Assembly (NCBI RefSeq): GCF_000003815.2
Contig: NC_049986.1
Location: 12,368,089-12,430,088 of the forward strand
Origin: Branchiostoma floridae
Lineage: Eukaryota > Chordata > Leptocardii > Amphioxiformes > Branchiostomatidae
DNA: 62,000 nucleotides
Direction: 5' to 3'
Positions 40,001 to 49,000 of the stretch are shown piece after piece. A model generated the notes under the pieces. It had not been told where the DNA came from, did no database searches, and saw nothing but the letters and a program-made list of their open reading frames with translations. The position numbers and the translations under genes are program-made. The first letter of the stretch is position 1; every line of letters starts with the position of its first letter.

Positions 40001-43000
40001 TAACTTTTTTTTTGCAAATTGTAGTTTCATTTACTTCCTCTTGTTAATATCACAGTACACAAAGAAAACCCCAGAGGATGACATTTCTGCTGGTATCTGT
40101 AAGGATGTGTATGAGTTCTGTGTGCCTGTACCAAGAGACTTGAAGGGAGACCCTCCAGCTCCTACTGATGAAGGGGTAGGCAATCTTCTCTCTGTCTTGT
40201 TACTCACCTGTAGTATAGTATAATGCAGTGCTCAAAATGCACACTTAGAACTGCAACCATATTTTGCTAGGCGCAACTTAATTTTAACATTTTGGTGGTT
40301 TCGCCAAGGCACCATGGGGTAATGGACTCGGAGAGGGGATCGTAGCCTTCCCTGATGACAACTTGTTTCCCATGATGTTATTATAGTAAGATATCCTGTA
40401 CATGTCTGGATAAATTAATGTAAGGTTCATCCTTACTTTGCTGTTGCCACCTACTACCTTTTATCTATTGCAATCCTATGTTTAGGTTTACATCAAGAAG
40501 GGAGCCAGTCTGCAGACATTTGTCACAAAGACGAAGGACAGGAGAACCCAGGCTGCGATCAACGAAGCTCTGACCACCGTACGGGAGGACCTGAACACAC
40601 ATGGGCTGGACTATGATCAGGTGAAGAAACTACTATTTTTTTGGCAATATTTTTGTCGCCAAAACTCAAGCCGATTTTACCGGGATTTCCTGCAAATTAT
40701 TATCAAAAATCAATACTGATACACCCTTCAAAATGACATGGTCGTCTTCGGCAACATTTCGGTCGCGTGTGGACCGGTATCAGGGTGGTCGCAATCACAA
40801 AAGTGGTCGCTATGGCCACGTTGCTTAATGCTTGTGTCTATGGGGGAAAAATTTGGGACCGGCCCAAAGTGGTCGTTATAGGCCGATGTCATTTTACGGA
40901 CGTGGTTGCTTATACAAGTTTCATTGTATGACTGTGTATATTTTTTTAAGTCTGTTGACTCTAAAATACATGTATCAATCTACTGGACTAGTTTTCTATA
41001 TCAGACATGACATTATAACACCCTTTTACTTAAAAGTATTGTTAATTTTTCAACCATTTCTGAAGGGTATGAAGATAGATTTTTGTCTTTGTCATGAATA
41101 AATGTAAATCATACTGTACATGTTTTTAAATAAGGTAGTGTATACATTGTATTCTGTACTTTTATATGCTATATATTTAGAAACATTTCCTTTTTAGTAA
41201 ATCTTAACTTTTCCTTCTTGCCAACTGCTTTCTTCCAAACCATCCCAGACTGTTGACGTGGTGTACTCGTACCATGGGCCGAGTGAAGACCACGACTATC
41301 AGGTGTTCTTTGCAGGCTATGCCAAGGCACCGTGGGGTAACGGACTTGGAGAGGGCGTTGTGGCCTTCCCCAAAGACTGCCCAAACAATAACTGCTTCTT
41401 GCCTGAAGTTCTTAGTGAAGATGATGGCTTCATCGAGCACAAGTTTGATGCTGGTCAGTCATGTTTTTACTCTTTTTATCAGCCGTAGTGGAACATAGTT
41501 TAAGCTTCAGGTTGAAATCTTTCATTATTTTTCATGATATGCATTTTATGTCGACAATGTGCAGTGTACCAATAATACTGTCTAAGTTCGTGGTTTAAAT
41601 GTTCTTAGCTATTGTTTTAAAAGATGATTAATTATTTTTTAATCAGGAGGTGGCAATCAATATTTTTTGCTACATTGCATTGTCAGATGCCTTATGTCCT
41701 CTTGAAGATGTGTTACTGAAATTTACTTTTTAAAGTTCATAATTTTTTGTGATTACTCAACTGATACTTAAAGTATTTCAAATTCGTAGTTTTCAGTCTG
41801 TCAAAATCAATCACATAAAACTCCAGTCCTGCAGCAATGTTTATAAAATGTAGTTGTTTCTGATTAAATGTCCATTTTATGTAGGGCAGTTAGTTAGTTC
41901 AGCACCAAGGACAGCTCCTTGCTTCTTTGTGAAATTGAAAATGTAAAAGCAGATATGTTTCATGATCATAGGTTTGTCTAAACTCATTAGAATTTTTCTG
42001 TATTACTCAGATGCATAAAATGTACCTTTCAGGAAACTGGGTTTGTGTGCACAAGGAGGTGACAGACTGTAGCCATCCCCATCTGGACCAGTCTATGTCC
42101 ACTGCCATCAGGAACTACTTCAAGGGAGAAAATGAGGCAGGCAAGACTGCAGACCTCATTCTGCCTGGAGTCACTACTGTGAGTAATGTGACAGTCATGT
42201 TATTAGCAATAATGACTTAATTGTCAATTACGTATTTTGCAGATGTATTAGAATTCTTGAAGAATTCTGAATTGTCGCTATACATGTATGTAATACTTAT
42301 AAAATCAGTAAGTACCAGCAATAGAATTAGTCAGATACATAATATACATGTTGTTATGCTAGCGCTGTAATTGCAAACTTCAGTGTATAGCCTGTAGTTA
42401 GCTTCAGGTCTATAATAATTGTCATGTCTACAGCAGAATAGCATTGACAATTCACATTGCCTTAATTACCAATTGTAATTATCAATTGTCAGTAAAATTT
42501 TAGTAGTACATATTCACACTGAAAGCTAAAGCCTTGTTCAGGAAATATGCGCTAAAAAATTCTATATGAAAAAAGTGTTGTGCTCTACTATGAATGTATC
42601 ATATTACACATCAAGTGCTACATTTACAACAGCATGGGTGTAAAACATGCTTTAGATTAATGCTCTGACTCATTTTTCTGTTTTTCAGATGACACATAAT
42701 GGCAGCACCTGCCCCACCATGTTTGAGTTCTGTGTTCCACTGCCGAAGGACATGCAGGAAGGGGAACCACCTGCACCAACTGACAAGGGGGTAGGTCTTG
42801 TTCTGTGCCCAACTTCTGTGAACTTGTGAAAATTACTTAGAATCCCGTGGATGGTGAATAATTATACTAGTATACATGTATATGATGGGAGGGTGAAGTG
42901 TAAAGTGTGTAGTACTCTACCTGTATTAAAATCTACAAGCATCAAAACCTTGTTTTTGCTAGTATGTTTGTGAGTAAGACAAGGCAATTCATAATTCAGA

Positions 43001-46000
43001 GAAGACCACTGGCTGGGGGTTTAACATCCTCTACATGTACATGCTAGTTCACCTTTATCTGCAGCGTAACCTATATTCATTGTCTTTCAAAGATATCAAG
43101 TCAACGGATGATGGTGTCAAATTGTAGTATTTCACAATTTTTTAATTGATATGGATTCTGAATACCACACAACAGATATAGTATTGTCATTTTGCAGAAA
43201 ATAGAGTGACATCATGAAATCTGAAATCAGGACATCAGTTTACAGCCCTTTTATTGTTCTGTTCAGGTGACGATCAAGAAGGGTGCCAGTCTCCAGGCAT
43301 ACGTGACCAGAAGGACAGGATTCAGGGACCAGAAGGCCATCAATGACGCCCTGTACGCTGTCACTGACAGGCTAGACAAAAATGGTCTGGAATATGATCA
43401 GGTAGGGGAAAATATGTGGGATGCAATCTGTAAATTCAATATGCCTTGTTCTCTTTTCAAGTGCAGTGGGATTTTTGATGTCTCAAAGTGTGGCTGTCAT
43501 TGAGCATGGCTTTACCGCTCAGAGCTATGTGCTCATTTTTACCTGAGTTAAGTGTAGGTGTGAAATGCATGATTTTCAGAAGGGTACAACATTGGAGCCT
43601 GTTATAGGGATTTGAATCCAAAACTTTAAGCCAATAATAACACTAACCACAAGACTGCCTTGCCATATTACAGACAGTTGATGTGGTGTACACCTATGCT
43701 GGTCCGAGCGAGTCCCAGGAGCACCAGGTGTTCTTTGCTGGTTACGTCAAGGCTCCCTGGGGAGACGGCCTGGGAAAGGGTGTGGTCGATTTTCCCTCCA
43801 GCTGTCCAAGTGACACCTGCTTCCTCCCAGAAACTGTGGGAGAGAAGGAAGGATTCGTGGAGCACAAGTTTGAAACTGGTTAGTCTTATTCTTTGTCTAT
43901 TGCTAAAAAGTTACCTATAAAATTTGATACAAAAGGTCCCACAACCTTTTTGGCATGGTATTGGAAGATTTTTTTTTTATTCACATTTATTTAACGAGGA
44001 TTTGACAAAAAGCAAAGTTGCTTATCTGGGTCTTCTCCTCTTACACATGAAAAAAATAAGGACACACATACAAAATAACGAACACTAAATAACATAGTCA
44101 AAAGATAATGCTAAGGAAGTCAAAATAAACAAGGAATCAAGTAACAGAATGAACGTGCAGCTGGTTTACAAACTTAGGAATAATCAAATAAGGCTATATA
44201 ATCAACTAAAACTAAAAAGACCTGTCTGTTGGATGAACTTGAATACGACATCAAATAAAAGACAATTTTGAATGGGAGATAAGAGTGCATTTTCCCTAAG
44301 TAGAGTTGAACATACAATATTTTCAGTGGTGTGTCTTGGGTCAAATGGTAAGATACCCTGCATGAACATAGTGGTTAAAGATGACAACATATCAAGTCTT
44401 GCATCATTGTATAGAGGACAGTGTAGAAAATAATGAAGATTACCATGCTAAGTAATCTTCATGGTAATCTTCCAAGTATTGGAAGATTACCATGCTAAAT
44501 TAGGTCTTCCACCACTTTTACCTTCCAAACATAAGTCAGGTGTCCATTTTTACACCTGGATCTCTGCTAGATATTTTTTTGCAATTTTTGTTCTGAAATG
44601 TGCTTGGAAATAGGAATAAGTTTGCTGACTGATACATAGCTTGATATTGGCCATGTCCCAGTACTCAATTCTGTGTACACCTTATTATTATAAGTTCTTT
44701 GACAAAAAGCTTTAGTGTTACCTTCACTGTGACTGACAGTCCACTGATTTACTAATAGTTAAACTGAGATGGGATAGACTTCTAATAGTTTGGACTTGTA
44801 TTTCAGAAAACTGGGTATGTATGAAGGAGGATGTGAGAAGGTGCGGACATCCGGAACCATCCATGGATACCTTCCAGGCTATCAGGGGATACTTCAGTGG
44901 CAAGAATGATGCGGAAAAGAAGGCAACCTATGTGTTCCCTGGAGTTACTTCAGTAAGTTCTACTGTCAATTCAAAATACTACCAACTTTCTATTGTCTAA
45001 TTGCTGTATATTTGAATTCACTGTCACAACCAGTTATTCTCACCTGCTGATGTTTCAATGCCTGTCAGACATCTTCCTCAGAGCTTCTACTAAAGTTCTG
45101 CTTCTTGCCACTATATGTAGCCGCTATATGTAGCTGAGAGAACACAACCCCAAACATGGTTTTCTTGTACCTGCAGGTCACATTGTCTAAAACTGTGCAG
45201 CGTGACCGTGCCATCGGAATCTGCAATGATGTGTTTGAGTTCTGCGTCCCTCTGCCCAAGGACTGGCCACAGGACGAGCCACCAGTTCCCTCTGATGAAC
45301 ATGTAATTCTTCCTTCTACCACATCTTCAACATTCATAGTCCTTCCCAAGAACTTGACATTTAGAAAAGTCTATAGTTCTAGAATTTTGGAGTTATAAAA
45401 CTGATTGTTTGTTTGTTTGTTTGATTCGCTGTAACACTATTCTTCCTGGAGTCTATTCAAGTACAAATAATGAAATTAAAACTAATGCAACAATGCAACA
45501 ATTTAAAATGAAATTAACTTAAAGAAAAAATTCTGAAAATCAAACATGATATGTGGTAAATATAATTGTAAGTGGAGGTCAGAGATGATGTGTGAAAAAG
45601 TACCAGAAAGGGCAGGTCTTTTGATTTATGCATTTGTGTTAACTTCTTTCAAGGATATTTGACAATGTCAGATCCTCCAGCTTAGGTCACTTTGGTTTAC
45701 ATATTTGGCAATTCAAGTCCATTTTTATAATGTTTTTATCTTTTTTTTAATGTGTGTGCAGGTTTATATAAAGAAGGGAGCATCTCTGCAGGCGTATGTG
45801 ACCAGGAGGATAGGCTTCAGGACACAGGAAGCCATCAGTGCGGCACTGCAGACTGTACGAGACAGCTTGAACAGGCATGGGCTGCAATATGACCAGGTAA
45901 TGTCACATTCCCTCAAGATTTTCATTGGAGTTTAGAAATCACCTAACCTGAAAGCTACAGTAACGTAACTTTGCTTTGCTTTCCAAAGTGGTACATCAAC

Positions 46001-49000
46001 ACTGACAACGTTGATTGAAATTGCTGTCAGCAGGAGTGCTAAACATATTGATAGAAAAAGCTACATACCTCTTCCAATTTCTTGTTATTCTGTGCTTGAA
46101 CCTATCTTTGCCACCATAAAAACTTGCAGAAAACAAAACAACCACAGAATAAACATGATAGATCAGCACCAAGGACAGCCCTGTTGTCATATTCTTAGAT
46201 TATGTTTCAGTCATGAATCATTTCTATTAACGAATAAAAGAACAAAACAACTTCATGTACATACATTCACATGAAAGTTAGTTCAGCACCAAGGACAGCC
46301 CTGTTGTCTTTTCTTATTCTTGTTTGAGTCATCTCAAAATGCTTGCTTTTGCAGAGTGTTGACGTGGTCTACACCTACACTGGGCCGACTGAAAACCAGG
46401 GCTATGGGGTCTTCTTTGCTGGATATGCTAAGGCTCCATGGGGCAACGGACTTGGGGAGGGAGTGGTCGACTACCCGTCTACCTGCCCCAGTGACACATG
46501 CTTCCTGCCAGAGGTCGTCAGCGAAAACGAAGGATTCATCGAGCACAAGTTTGCTATTGGTAGGGCAAAGCACACTTTGTAACCCTCTGAACATCTGTAT
46601 AGTGATAAATCAATGTAACACACGAGCTTTGCAAGTACCTAACAGGCTATGTTATGTCCCACTGTAACAGTTTACATGTCAAATCTAGACCCAGAAAGTG
46701 TTTGGAATGAACAGGCTTCTTTGATACCTTTGATACCATCCTCGGGAAGAACACAACGCCTGTAGCTCCCAATCTTCACACTTGCAGAGTGTACACCAGG
46801 TCCTGTACTTCTCGCTCTCCCATAGTTTATCAAGCTTTGTTTTAAACTCATTTACTGACTTGGCGTCTACAATATCCTGTGGCAGGGAGTTCTTATATGA
46901 TTTCTACAATAATGTTTTAACCAGTCATGCTCATCAATCAATTTATCATGTTCCCAATTGGCAAAGTCAGTTTGATGTCCATGGAGCCTTTTGAGAAACT
47001 GTCTTGAGTTGTCTTTGATTCTTGCAGAAAACTGGGTTTGTGCGGAGAGACAGGTCTTTGACTGCGGAGAGCCTGAGCTGAGCCCATCCATGTACAGAGG
47101 CATCAGGAGATACTTCAGTGGTTACAACGAGGCCAAGGCAACAGCAGATATTATAGTGCCTGGTCCCTCCAGTGTAAGTATTACACTAACACAAATAGTT
47201 GTATGCTGGTCTGGGCACAAGCCTTTGTAGTTGCTGCTGGCCCTCCCTTTTTGGTCACCCTTTTCTTTACAAAAAAGGAGAGCCAGTGGTAACTACATTG
47301 TACATTTTACCTAGATGGGTGTTAGGTTAGATGTACCGAGCATGGACACTGCACAATCAACTTTCTGTCAACATTTTGCATTTCGACTAGTCTGAGAAAG
47401 TTATTTGCCTTTAAATGTGTATCAATCAAATGTTCAAAGCAAATGATCTTCTTACATTGCATCTAATGGTTAGAAAAGGTTTTTTTAGATCATTGAATTA
47501 TGGCTAAAAGTGTTGGTGTTGAGAGCTCCAATAGTATGCTAGGATTGGAACCCATGACCATATGATCATTGCCTAGTACCCCACATACAGCTCATGTTAC
47601 CATTTAGATCATTTCTCTTTACTTAATTTCAGTACATAGCAAAGACAAGCACTTACGAAAGAGACATTGGTGTCTGCAATGATGTGTTTGAGCTCTGTGT
47701 ACCAGTCCCTGACAGTCTGAACGATGGAGAACCACCCGCTCCCACAGAAAAGGGGGTAGGTCGGAATTTTTGTGCAGCCATAACTTTGTAATTAATGATG
47801 TCTAGATAATCTACGACTAGTTACTGTTGCAGATTATCCAAACAAAAGTAGCAGCAGAATTTAACATGGTGGACTTCTTATTGAAAAAAAAGACCTTTGT
47901 TGTACATATATATTTGTATATATATATGTTGTACATATGTGCCCTTTGGGCTAAGTACAGGTTGCCACAAAAGAATAGATACATGAAATATATACAATCA
48001 TGTCAACCAACACAAGAATCATGTTCTACTGAGTGAGTTCCACTTCTTCTTGCTTCTTCATGATACTGAAAATGTAGGAACAGAATCAATGCAAAATGTA
48101 TTAGATAACACAATACATCACCATGTACATTTTGTATGTAAGGAAGGCTGTTTATTGACAGAAGCATACTCTTTCTAGCTGCAAAACTTTGGCTGTATTG
48201 ATGAAAGCTTGCCATTATTTAAGAAATTTATCTAAGTGTAAAATGATGCCACTCTTGTTGTCCTTGGCAGGTTGTGTTGAAGAAGGGAGCTACCCTGCAC
48301 ACCTATGTGACCAGGAGGACCGGATACCTGACACAAGGAATGGTCGAAGAAGCATTGGATAGTGTGCAGCACAGCTTGGATGCACAAGGACTTGACTATG
48401 ATGCTGTAAGGGAGCTTAGTATCTGGACTTAGTGTTTCATCAATTATGATAATAGAATGTGTCGATGTAGGGCTCATCCAAAGAACAGACATCAAAAGAT
48501 TTTCATGATTTGAGCAGTGTGCCTTAATGTAAAGGAGTATGTGCTTACAGCACACAAGAGTGGGCCTGTTTCACCACTTGCTATATGCAAAATGATATTG
48601 TGCAAAATATGTGACTTAGTTACATGTGAAACCAAGTAAACACAGAGGGAATGCTAGTTTGCCCTGTCTCCAAAGTCAGGCAGGAAAATGCATTTATTGG
48701 ACAGATTTAAGGAGAAATTCACCATAAAGAATAAAACAGAAAAGTCACAAAAGTCTAGATATTTAATGGAGGTATGAAACCTTTAGTTTCTTGATGCATA
48801 TATTGTCCAAAGAATGTAACTGTAACAGTCTGTTTCTACTCCCTACTTGTTTCATAACAGTTATTGAAAGGATAACAAATAAATTACAGATACTCGGTGT
48901 TCTTCAAATAGTTTCAGAGTTTTTTAAAAATCTTTTTGCCATGTACATTGTAGAGTGTTGATGTGGTGTACGACTTCATGGGACCAACCGAACAAGATGA

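Larger units (their letters stand above)
42033..43878 (+). other. SOUL domain 12 cassette (exons 48-51), shortened B exon
   Basis: Exons 42033-42178 ([37 protein letters not shown]), 42689-42790 ([28 protein letters not shown]; 102 nt, seven residues missing before the FEFC strand but both cysteines kept), 43267-43401 ([19 protein letters not shown]), 43674-43878 ([50 protein letters not shown]). Confidence 0.87.
44807..46559 (+). other. SOUL domain 13 cassette (exons 52-55)
   Basis: Exons 44807-44952 ([37 protein letters not shown]), 45177-45302 ([17 protein letters not shown]; 126 nt), 45762-45896 ([20 protein letters not shown]), 46355-46559 ([50 protein letters not shown]). All six cysteines are present. 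Confidence 0.88.

Noticed and set aside
40291-40370. Alternative exon of the giant gene
   Set aside because: No usable acceptor or donor, decayed ends, and the wrong order relative to neighbouring exons; treated as a relic.
43594-43661. Functional tRNA gene
   Set aside because: Only A- and B-box-like strings are present; I could not fold a full acceptor stem and anticodon arm, so a SINE is more likely.
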